A stretch of DNA of 64,000 nt, from contig NZ_WAAU01000028.1 in NCBI RefSeq assembly GCF_008806755.1, forward strand, positions 124,790 to 188,789, in the 5' to 3' direction. Positions 43,122 to 49,724 of this stretch are shown here, piece by piece. Each line of letters begins with the position of its first letter. Position 1 is the first letter of the stretch. Made by a program: the position numbers and the translations under genes. The notes beneath the pieces are model-generated. The model was not told the origin of the DNA, did not search any database, and saw only the letters and a program-made list of their open reading frames with translations. The stretch comes from Tenacibaculum aiptasiae. Lineage in GTDB: Bacteria; Bacteroidota; Bacteroidia; Flavobacteriales; Flavobacteriaceae.

Positions 43122-43856
43122 ATGACAAAGATACAAGCGGTAATAGTAGATGATGAGTTGAATGCAAGGGAGAATTTAAAATATTTATTAAATGCTTTTT
43201 GCAAAGAAATTGAAGTGGTTTCAGAGGCTTCTAATGTAGATGAGGCGGTTGAAGAAATAAAAAGCAACAAACCACAACTGGTCTTTTTAGATATTGAAAT
43301 GCCAAGAAAAAATGGATTTCAACTTTTAGAAGAGTTTGAAGATATTAATTTTCAAATCGTTTTTATAACTGCTTATGATATGTATGCGATTAAAGCATTT
43401 GAGGTTGCAGCGATAGATTATTTATTAAAGCCAATTGATATAGAAAGATTAAAAGAGGCTGTAAAAAAAGTAATGAAAAATGTAGGGAATTCTAATGTTA
43501 ATTTAGAAGTCTTAAAGAGTAATAAAAAAGAACTTCAAAGAATTGCAATTCCTTATAAAACAGATTACGCTATTGTAAGCTTAAGTGATATTTTATGTAT
43601 AGAGGCCGATAGAATGTATTCTATAATTTACACTAATAATGATAAAAAGTATGTGGTGGCTAAAAAGCTAAGCTATTATCAAAAATTATTATGTACAGAT
43701 AATGATTTTGCTCGAGTACATAGATCGTGGATTATCAACGTTAATCAAATAGAAATATACTCTAAAAAAGAGAAAGAAGTAAAATTGAAAACAGATTTTA
43801 AAATACCGATTAGTAAGAGTTATAAAGAGTATTTTGAAGAACTTTTTTGTTCTTAG
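43122..43856 (+). CDS. LytTR-family response regulator
   Basis: A 244-residue regulator. The receiver domain (about residues 1-120) has the acidic pair VDDE near the start, the phosphorylation site in LVFLDIEMPRKNGF (Asp near 57), and a conserved Lys in YLLKPIDIERL. The C-terminal LytTR DNA-binding domain (about 140-244) carries the family segments RIAIPYKTDYAIVSLSDI, IEADRMYSIIYTNN, FARVHRSWIINVNQIE and IPISKSYKEYF. It starts 1 bp after kinase 2. Four pairs of 21 bp phased repeats around this locus are candidate binding sites. Confidence 0.95.
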   Translation: MTKIQAVIVDDELNARENLKYLLNAFCKEIEVVSEASNVDEAVEEIKSNKPQLVFLDIEMPRKNGFQLLEEFEDINFQIVFITAYDMYAIKAFEVAAIDYLLKPIDIERLKEAVKKVMKNVGNSNVNLEVLKSNKKELQRIAIPYKTDYAIVSLSDILCIEADRMYSIIYTNNDKKYVVAKKLSYYQKLLCTDNDFARVHRSWIINVNQIEIYSKKEKEVKLKTDFKIPISKSYKEYFEELFCS

Positions 43857-43886
43857 GAATTTAAACAAAATTTTAATAAGAAAACT

Positions 43887-43920
43887 AACCACCTATAATT
43901 GAAATAGGTGGTTTTTATTT
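43887..43920 (+). terminator. Terminator after the LytTR regulator
   Basis: Perfect 10 bp stem AACCACCTAT / ATAGGTGGTT (43887-43896, 43904-43913) with a 7 nt loop and a T-rich tail. It directly precedes operator C, which shares its last T. Confidence 0.9.
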
Positions 43921-43947
43921 TTGGAAGTTAAAAAAGGTAATTAGGAA
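43920..43947. promoter_or_regulatory. Candidate LytTR operator C, upstream of the orphan sorting-tail gene
   Basis: TTTGGAA at 43920-43926 and TTAGGAA at 43941-43947, 21 bp apart start to start. The first copy is followed by GTTAA, as in operator D. It is 81 bp upstream of the ATG at 44029. A weak -7-like TAATTTAT lies 39 bp after the second copy's start. Confidence 0.55.
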
Positions 43948-44028
43948 ATGAAAAAATGGAAATAAGTTAAATATCACGTTAATTTATATGTGTATAAACC
44001 ATGAATGTAAATAGACAAAATTGTTTTT

Positions 44029-44247
44029 ATGTGGAATAAAAAAGTTTTAAGAGTTACAGGAATTCCAAAAGGAGAAACCAAAGTATTTGTTTTTGATTCT
44101 TTAGGAAAAGAGATTGTCAAGGCGAGAACTAAATTTAAAGGAAAAGGGTTTAATACAATTAAGTTACCAAATTTAAAAAGAGGAAAATATATAGTTAGAT
44201 TGAAGACTGAGGAAGGAGCATTTATTAAGAGAAGTATAGTTTTATAA
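44029..44247 (+). CDS. Orphan protein resembling a type IX secretion C-terminal sorting domain (72 aa)
   Basis: A 72-residue protein that looks like a free-standing type-A T9SS sorting domain. The pattern VFVFDSLGKEIVKART, then FNTIKLPNLKRGKYIVRLKT and a terminal GAFIKRSIVL matches the beta strands of Por_Secre_tail domains, which normally sit at the C-terminus of large secreted proteins. No signal peptide or cargo domain is present. Upstream in frame a TAA at 44008-44010 closes the frame, so it is not the end of a longer open frame. It could be a decoy, a fold-only regulator, or a degenerate remnant; exported function is inference. Confidence 0.6.
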   Translation: MWNKKVLRVTGIPKGETKVFVFDSLGKEIVKARTKFKGKGFNTIKLPNLKRGKYIVRLKTEEGAFIKRSIVL

Positions 44248-44321
44248 TAGGATTAAAAAAAGTAGAGAATTTAAGTTTGATAAAGCTTTTTGACTTAAGA
44301 GTGAAATAGTTTTTATGTTGT

Positions 44322-44358
44322 AAGGTCTTCACAATTAGTTATGTGGAGGCCTTTTTTT
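44322..44358 (+). terminator. Terminator after the orphan sorting-tail gene
   Basis: Stem AAGGTCTTCACA / TGTGGAGGCCTT (44322-44333, 44342-44353, two G-T pairs) with an 8 nt loop and a run of T. The 74 bp between the gene and the stem hold nothing recognisable. Confidence 0.8.
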
Positions 44359-44375
44359 GTTTGTAGATATTTCTT

Positions 44376-44403
44376 TTCGGAAAAGAAAATTATTCATTCG
44401 GAA
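44376..44403. promoter_or_regulatory. Candidate LytTR operator B, upstream of the secreted-protein genes
   Basis: TTCGGAA at 44376-44382 and 44397-44403, identical copies 21 bp apart. It is 62 bp upstream of the ATG at 44466. A -7-like TTTATTTG (one base off TAnnTTTG) lies 38 bp after the second copy's start. Confidence 0.6.
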
Positions 44404-44465
44404 GTAATTTATGACTAAATATTGAAAACTGAATTTTATTTGTCTCAAAATAATCTAAAGCAAAA

Positions 44466-45830
44466 ATGGGGTTTAAAACGAGAAAAAGTATTTCAGTAAT
44501 ATTCATGTTTTTGACAGTCTTATGTCAGGCTCAAGAAAATCAAAATAAAATATTAGAAGCATTTCAGTCGGGCAAGTATACTGTTTTTAAAGTTGAAAAA
44601 GTTTCGTACAAAAAATACAAAATGGTCAAAGTAAAAAAGCAATGGCCAATAACATTTACAAAAGATGGAAACAATGTTTCAAATGTTTTAGTAAAGAGGG
44701 CTGGGATTTTGGATGAGAATTTCAAACCAGATGTACCAGGACATCCAGCGTATTTTAGTTTTTCTACCTACCGATTAACGTTTGTAAATGGAATAGGAGT
44801 GTATTATAGTTGGAATGGAAAAGAAGAAGCAACTACAAAATATGTTTTTACAAAAGGAGGTAGCCTTTCAAAAAAATATAATGAACTAAATAAACTAGTA
44901 GAAGAGTATTCTAAATCTGTATTTAAAAACCAAACTACAGCAAGAGCTGAAGTGAAAGAACAAAAAGCGGCATTGGTTGAAGTAGAGAGGAAGAAAAATT
45001 CCTTAGAAGCTAAGGAGGTTAAAAGTATAGAAATTAAGTTGGTAAGCACACCAAAAAAAGTAGCGCATTTTTCAGAAGCAATAAAGTATGGAGTAATTGC
45101 AACACTTAAAGATGGAAGTAAATTATCAACAAAAAATTTAGGTGGAAAAATTCCTTGGAGTGATTTCAAGTTAACACACAAAGGATGTAGCAATACTATT
45201 GATGAAGTAAGGGTAGATGAAGATGCAAAATCATTAAAGAGTGATAGAGTAACATTGGAAATAACTTCTAAATATCATCCGCAGCTAAAAGCAAAAAAGC
45301 ATATCAATACAACTAACAATGTTTCTATTCAAGTTAATCAACAGGGATTTTGGGGGCACGAACGTCATAAATACGTAACTGTTTTTCAAGGTAAAGATGG
45401 ACAGCATGCAGGAAGAGGTGATAATCTTACCATAAAAGTAAAAACAGTAAGTCATAAACAAACTGGGGTTAAACTGAATAAAATAGACATTTACAATACT
45501 ACCAAAAATAAGCACGTAGCTAGGTATAAGCTGACTACTGATACAAAGTTAATTATCAATAATCAAGGAGGAAGAGGAATGAATGGAGATGAAGGTCGTA
45601 AAAGTTCACCAAACGGAGGAAATGGTGGTTATGGAGGAGCTGGAGGAAATATCTTACTAATAAAAGATCCATCTGTAACAAAACTAAATATAGAGTTTAA
45701 TAACCAAGGGGGAGACGGTGGAAATGGAGGAGCTCCTAAGTATTCACATTCAAGTAGAGGAAGAAATGGTAAAAGAGGAGATAATGGAAGAATAACAAAA
45801 CAAGTAAAATCAATAAAACTAAATTTTTAA
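44466..45830 (+). CDS. Secreted protein with Gly-rich C-terminus, unknown
   Basis: A 454-residue exported protein with signal peptide (about residues 1-22, ending LCQA). The middle is charged and strand-rich with a Lys/Glu helix near 150-190. Residues about 365-445 are unusually Gly/Asn-rich (GGRGMNGDEG, NGGNGGYGGAGGN, GGDGGNGGAP), resembling collagen-like or PE-PGRS-like repeats. I know no function. No sorting tail or lipobox is visible. It has a candidate LytTR site upstream, and the gene 22 bp downstream likely shares its transcript. Confidence 0.7.
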   Translation: MGFKTRKSISVIFMFLTVLCQAQENQNKILEAFQSGKYTVFKVEKVSYKKYKMVKVKKQWPITFTKDGNNVSNVLVKRAGILDENFKPDVPGHPAYFSFSTYRLTFVNGIGVYYSWNGKEEATTKYVFTKGGSLSKKYNELNKLVEEYSKSVFKNQTTARAEVKEQKAALVEVERKKNSLEAKEVKSIEIKLVSTPKKVAHFSEAIKYGVIATLKDGSKLSTKNLGGKIPWSDFKLTHKGCSNTIDEVRVDEDAKSLKSDRVTLEITSKYHPQLKAKKHINTTNNVSIQVNQQGFWGHERHKYVTVFQGKDGQHAGRGDNLTIKVKTVSHKQTGVKLNKIDIYNTTKNKHVARYKLTTDTKLIINNQGGRGMNGDEGRKSSPNGGNGGYGGAGGNILLIKDPSVTKLNIEFNNQGGDGGNGGAPKYSHSSRGRNGKRGDNGRITKQVKSIKLNF

Positions 45831-45852
45831 CTAAACTAAAAATTAAATTAAA

Positions 45853-47070
45853 ATGAGAAAACAAGTAATATTAACATGTGTATTGAGTGCAATGATGTTT
45901 CTAGGGGGTACTACAGAAACGAACGCACAATTTAAAAGTTTAATAAAAAAAGTAACTTCTAAAAAGAAATCAAAAAGAGGTTCAAAATCATCAGGAGCAT
46001 CATCAGGAACATTTGGATATTTAAATAGTGTAAACGATGAACTTGGTATGAGTGGAGAGTATCATGGTTTAAAAGATAAAAAAGCTTTCGGATTTAAATT
46101 TGTTAAAGAAGATCAAGGGAAGGTTGTAAATCAGTTGCATTACTGGGAAAGAAAGCAGGAGAATCCACAGTTAAAAATGAACTTTAAAGAAAGTTATTTT
46201 AGAAAAAAACAAGTAAAGATGTTTTTTGTATGGATGTCATCATCAGCAAAATCATACATAGAAGTTTTTGAAGTGGCTCCAGGAGTAATTGCACAAACTC
46301 AACAAACTGATAGAAGTATAAATAGCTATGATGAATCTGTGCCATTAGATTCAAAAAGAACAGTAATCGAGGTAATGGCAAAGAATAAAGCCGATTTAGA
46401 TACTTGGGATATTGAAACAGCACAAGCAAAAGTAGATATGATTATAAGTGATTTGAATTCACTTAAAATGGCTAAAACTAAAAAGAAATTAATGCGTTTC
46501 GATTCGTATAAAAATTATCATGGGAAAGTTGCTTTTGCTAAAGGAACTAACTATTTAAGAAGTTCAAGATCAAATCAGCCAGTAGAAAAAGTAGCTAACT
46601 TTATTACTAAACAAGAGTTAGGTTCAACAGTAGCATTTAAGCCTTATTTTGATCAGCCTTTATCGGTTTCTCATCCAGGTTCTTGGTTTAATATTACTTA
46701 TGAAATGGCAGGAAAGAAAACAGGAAGAGAAGAATTGAGAAAAACTAGTACAAAGTTTGCTAAAAATATTCCGCAGTTAGATAAGTATAAAAACGACTTC
46801 TATTTCTTTTATCCAAAAGTAACAGTGAACCGTTCAAATAATATTGCAGATTATGCATTTTTAGAGTTGTTAAGGCAAGCTCAAGACGATTTAAAAGAAG
46901 GGCAAACATATGATTTAAAAGTTACTGTTTGGGCATATAAAGATGGGCAAAATATAGATCCAGTAGCAACAGGAACTATTCAATTAGAGTACACGGCAAA
47001 TACTGAAAAACTATTACTGGATCCAGTTAAGGGGTGGATTACAGTTTTAGAGGATTATTTAGATGAATAA
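45853..47070 (+). CDS. Secreted protein of unknown function (405 aa)
   Basis: A 405-residue exported protein with a signal peptide (about residues 1-26, ending TNAQ). The mature N-terminus is strongly basic with Lys/Ser runs (KKVTSKKKSKRGSKSSGASS). The remainder is a mixed alpha/beta domain with no motif I recognise (for example KDKKAFGFKFVKEDQGKVV and LRQAQDDLKEGQTYDLKVTV). It starts 22 bp after the Gly-rich secreted gene and ends at a strong hairpin, so the two form one unit under the candidate LytTR operator B. Confidence 0.7.
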   Translation: MRKQVILTCVLSAMMFLGGTTETNAQFKSLIKKVTSKKKSKRGSKSSGASSGTFGYLNSVNDELGMSGEYHGLKDKKAFGFKFVKEDQGKVVNQLHYWERKQENPQLKMNFKESYFRKKQVKMFFVWMSSSAKSYIEVFEVAPGVIAQTQQTDRSINSYDESVPLDSKRTVIEVMAKNKADLDTWDIETAQAKVDMIISDLNSLKMAKTKKKLMRFDSYKNYHGKVAFAKGTNYLRSSRSNQPVEKVANFITKQELGSTVAFKPYFDQPLSVSHPGSWFNITYEMAGKKTGREELRKTSTKFAKNIPQLDKYKNDFYFFYPKVTVNRSNNIADYAFLELLRQAQDDLKEGQTYDLKVTVWAYKDGQNIDPVATGTIQLEYTANTEKLLLDPVKGWITVLEDYLDE

Positions 47071-47092
47071 AATCCTATTTTTTGATTATTTT

Positions 47093-47125
47093 AAACCGAA
47101 TTGTTTATTACAATTCGGTTTTCTT
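47093..47125 (+). terminator. Terminator after the secreted-protein unit
   Basis: Perfect 12 bp stem AAACCGAATTGT / ACAATTCGGTTT (47093-47104, 47110-47121) with a TTATT loop and T tail. The ATTCGG inside it belongs to the hairpin, not to a LytTR repeat. Confidence 0.88.
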
Positions 47126-47141
47126 AATTCTGAATTAACGA

Positions 47142-47681
47142 ATGTATAAGAAAATAGTTGTAGCAGTATTCTTTTTAATGACTTTTAGTCTAACTGCTCA
47201 GAATAAAAAAACAGAACCAAATTATTCATTTATCAAACTGGTAATAACAAATAGTTCCAAAGAAGTGTTGCTAGTGAAGTGGAGAAATGATTGGGAGATA
47301 CAAGGAAGAAAATTTGCTGGAGATTTTGCTATGAAAGAGTTTGTAAAAAGCATGGCAAAAAGTGTTGGGGTAAAAGTGAAAGATATCAAATTAAGAGGTT
47401 TGTTTACTTTTCATTTTGAAGGATATCCTAAGCCAACGTTGATGCATTATTACCAAGCAAGCTATGTTTCAGGAACTATAAAGCCTCCACCATCATGTAG
47501 TGATGTGGCTTGGGTGTCCATAGATCAATCTTTAGAAAAAATGGCTTACAAAGATATGAAGGCAATTATGAAAAGAATATTTAAAGATAAAAGTGTTTGG
47601 GGAGGAGCCTTAGTAATAAGGGAAAAAAGTAAGGATGAGCCTAGAGATTTTAAATTAAGAACTAACTTTTATAGATTTTGA
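47142..47681 (+). CDS. Secreted Nudix-fold protein without catalytic glutamates
   Basis: A 179-residue protein with a signal peptide (about residues 1-19, ending LTAQ). The mature part follows the Nudix fold order: strand EVLLVKWRNDWEIQGRKF, a 23-residue stretch starting GRKFAGDFAM that ends SVGV, then strand LRGLFTFHFEGYP. The stretch aligns with G-x5-E-x7-REUxEExGU at exact spacing, but the residues at E, R, E, E, E are D, K, S, K, S, so metal binding and hydrolysis look lost. Export is also unusual for the family. It may act as a binding protein. Confidence 0.6.
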   Translation: MYKKIVVAVFFLMTFSLTAQNKKTEPNYSFIKLVITNSSKEVLLVKWRNDWEIQGRKFAGDFAMKEFVKSMAKSVGVKVKDIKLRGLFTFHFEGYPKPTLMHYYQASYVSGTIKPPPSCSDVAWVSIDQSLEKMAYKDMKAIMKRIFKDKSVWGGALVIREKSKDEPRDFKLRTNFYRF

Positions 47682-47697
47682 TTAAGTTGTTTGTTTT

Positions 47698-47736
47698 AAA
47701 AGTCATTGATATTACATTAGTGGCTTTTGTTATTTT
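47698..47736 (+). terminator. Possible terminator after the Nudix-like gene
   Basis: AAAAGTCATT / AGTGGCTTTT (47698-47707, 47719-47728, two G-T pairs) with a T-rich tail. Confidence 0.6.
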
Positions 47737-47742
47737 TGGATT

Positions 47743-48165
47743 ATGAAAATATATCAAAAAGAAATCCAATTACCAGAATTTAGAAGAGGGTATCATATTA
47801 TTACTGATATTTTAGAAAATGCTATTCCAGAAATACAAACTATTATGAAAGGGCAGTTTCAGGCTTTTATAAAGCATACATCTGCTAGTTTAACAATTAA
47901 CGAAAATGCAGATCCTACTGTTAGAGAAGATTTCGAGTCGCATATTAATAAAATGATTCCGGAAAATATGCCTTATTATAAGCACGATTATGAGGGAGCA
48001 GATGATATGCCTGCTCATATTAAGAGTTCTATGCTAGGTTGTCAGGTGCAAATACCAATAACCAACGGAAGGTTAAACTTAGGAACTTGGCAAGGAATCT
48101 ATTTAGGAGAACATCGTAATTATGGAGGTAGGAGAAAAATTGTGATTACTGTTTTTGGGAATTAA
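47743..48165 (+). CDS. YjbQ family protein (secondary thiamine-phosphate synthase type)
   Basis: A 140-residue member of the YjbQ/UPF0047 family. Family features are FIKHTSASLTINENADPTVR (conserved His, Ser, Glu), the middle YEGADDMPAHIKSSMLGCQVQIP and GRLNLGTWQGIYLGEHRNYG near the C-terminus. E. coli YjbQ can weakly form thiamine phosphate, but the natural role is not settled. It is monocistronic between two terminators; nothing in the neighbourhood relates to thiamine. Confidence 0.92.
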   Translation: MKIYQKEIQLPEFRRGYHIITDILENAIPEIQTIMKGQFQAFIKHTSASLTINENADPTVREDFESHINKMIPENMPYYKHDYEGADDMPAHIKSSMLGCQVQIPITNGRLNLGTWQGIYLGEHRNYGGRRKIVITVFGN

Positions 48166-48187
48166 TATTAGAAGAAATAAATTCAAA

Positions 48188-48228
48188 AAAGAAACCACTG
48201 TTTACTAATAAACAGTGGTTTCTTTTTT
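48188..48228. terminator. Bidirectional terminator between yjbQ-like gene and stress cluster
   Basis: Perfect 16 bp stem AAGAAACCACTGTTTA / TAAACAGTGGTTTCTT (48189-48204, 48209-48224) with a CTAA loop and A/T tracts on both sides. Confidence 0.92.
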
Positions 48229-48229
48229 A

Positions 48230-49309
48230 TTAATCTCCTCCACAAGAAGAGCAACTAGAGCAGCTTGAACATGAAGAGCAACTTGAGCATGAGCTAGAAT
48301 CAGAGTCGAACCAGCTAGGGTCGGAATCACTTCCCCATGAGCTTGAGTCAAACCAACTAGTAGATTCTGTAACCTCAGGTTCATTAATACTTAAAGGATC
48401 TTCATCAAAAGTGCTAGAGTTTACGGTTTCGCTATTAGATTCGCTATCAAAAATATCATTTGAAGTTTCCACTTCTTTAGCGTACCCTAAATCTTCACCT
48501 TTGTCATTTTCATAATAAGAATCTTTGATTACAATTGAAGGTTTTTTATGTATGATATCAGACCATATAAAACTATAGAATACAAAATCATCAAAACCAT
48601 GATGTTTTTCATAAATACCACCTCTTTGTGTGTTTTGATTTGTTTCCTTATTTAAGACAGGTTTTTTCTTGAATAATATTTGTTTAGTTTTTGTGTAGGT
48701 TTGTATATCGTCTGTTTCTATTTGTTTTATTATGCCGAATCTAATTTGGTCTATAAAATTGTCAAACTGGTCTGTTTTCTTTTGTCTAAATTGTTCAAAC
48801 TTATCTTGTGAATCTATTGTTTGATCTATTTTTTTAATTATATCTCCTTTACTGAATTCTTTAAACAATCCAGAAATTTTTATAACAATTGGGTAAACAC
48901 CAATTTTATGGTCTCTATTAATTTCTGTTTCTATTAAATATTTAAAGCCATTGTCTTCGTGTTCCAAAACAAGTTTTAATTGTTTGAAATGAATAGACAT
49001 GGCGTCATTTATTTCAATTTCATATTTGTCTAGCGCATATTTTAAATCATTTTCTTTTCCGTCTTGATCATGATAAAAATTGATGTCATCATGAGCAATT
49101 TTAATAATATTAGTAATATTTAAACTTCTAAAAGTAGCGTTTAGCTGCTGTAAAATAGCAACAGCTGTAAAAGTTTCGCGTTCTTCTTTGTCAGAAATAG
49201 CGCCTAGAGTTAGGTGGTGAAAAAACTTTTTAAAAGCTTTAGTTGGTTTTACTTTTTTAATCTCTGTAAGTTGAGATGGGTCAATGGTAATAATACCTTC
49301 TAAATACAT
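48230..49309 (-). CDS. Unknown protein with Cys-Ser-Ser repeat tail
   Basis: A 359-residue protein without signal peptide or membrane helix. The first 230 residues look globular and alpha/beta. Residues about 280-335 are Asp/Glu/Ser-rich and Trp-containing (ESTSWFDSSSWGSDSDPSWF). The last 22 residues hold CSS repeats (CSSCSSCSSCSSCSSC), six Cys with regular spacing of three, ending CGGD. Such tails could bind metal or crosslink by disulfides. Similar terminal Cys/Gly repeats are seen in membrane stress proteins, but no family is assigned. It is the last gene of the large stress cluster, 10 bp after the GRDP-like gene. Confidence 0.65.
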   Translation of the reverse strand: MYLEGIITIDPSQLTEIKKVKPTKAFKKFFHHLTLGAISDKEERETFTAVAILQQLNATFRSLNITNIIKIAHDDINFYHDQDGKENDLKYALDKYEIEINDAMSIHFKQLKLVLEHEDNGFKYLIETEINRDHKIGVYPIVIKISGLFKEFSKGDIIKKIDQTIDSQDKFEQFRQKKTDQFDNFIDQIRFGIIKQIETDDIQTYTKTKQILFKKKPVLNKETNQNTQRGGIYEKHHGFDDFVFYSFIWSDIIHKKPSIVIKDSYYENDKGEDLGYAKEVETSNDIFDSESNSETVNSSTFDEDPLSINEPEVTESTSWFDSSSWGSDSDPSWFDSDSSSCSSCSSCSSCSSCSSCGGD

Positions 49310-49319
49310 AAGTTGATTT

Positions 49320-49721
49320 TTAATTGTGGCAAGCTCCGCAATCGCTAGCTTCCCATTCTTTTATAGCATACGAACCCCAAATGGATTCTGGTGGTTTGTT
49401 GTAGTGTTTTATATAAAGTTCTATTGTTTTTTGAAATGTTTTTGGTTCGCTGTTTTCACTAGGAGTGTGGTGTATAAACCTTGAATAATGAGTTAAACAA
49501 AATTCATTATAGTATCGGGTAAATAAAATAAATTCATGCCAAGCTAAATCAACTAATACAGATGGACTTAGTTTTTCATTAGTAATATGAATTAGGTTTA
49601 GAAACTTTACCATTTCTATTAATAATTGATCACTATCAACTTGGTTTTTGAAACTTATTTCAGCTATTTTTTTCTTTAATAGAGGAATGTTTGATAAAAT
49701 GTCGTTTAATTGGAGTTCCAT
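49320..49721 (-). CDS. GRDP-like (glycine-rich-domain-protein-like) small protein
   Basis: A 133-residue protein containing the block DLAWHEFILFTRYYNEFC and GKFLHH-like SRFIHHTPSE, close to the VDxxWHxHxL repeat of glycine-rich domain proteins known from plants and bacteria. The conserved His and Trp are present. The protein ends in two cysteines (DCGACHN). Molecular function is unknown. It lies between the potassium channel (3 bp) and the Cys-tail gene (10 bp), and both neighbours carry terminal Cys residues. Confidence 0.65.
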   Translation of the reverse strand: MELQLNDILSNIPLLKKKIAEISFKNQVDSDQLLIEMVKFLNLIHITNEKLSPSVLVDLAWHEFILFTRYYNEFCLTHYSRFIHHTPSENSEPKTFQKTIELYIKHYNKPPESIWGSYAIKEWEASDCGACHN

Positions 49722-49724
49722 AAA

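Noticed and set aside
43920..44028. Possible remnant of a T9SS cargo gene before the orphan sorting-tail gene
   Set aside because: The upstream frame is closed by a TAA at 44008-44010, and the region holds a terminator and repeat operator instead of coding-like sequence.
47093..47121. ATTCGG copy downstream of the secreted-protein unit
   Set aside because: It is part of a perfect terminator stem and lacks the GGAA continuation and a 21 bp partner.
48237..48300. Short tandem repeat that could be mistaken for a CRISPR or VNTR array
   Set aside because: It is in frame and encodes the Cys-Ser-Ser tail of the 48230-49309 protein; no spacers or cas genes exist.
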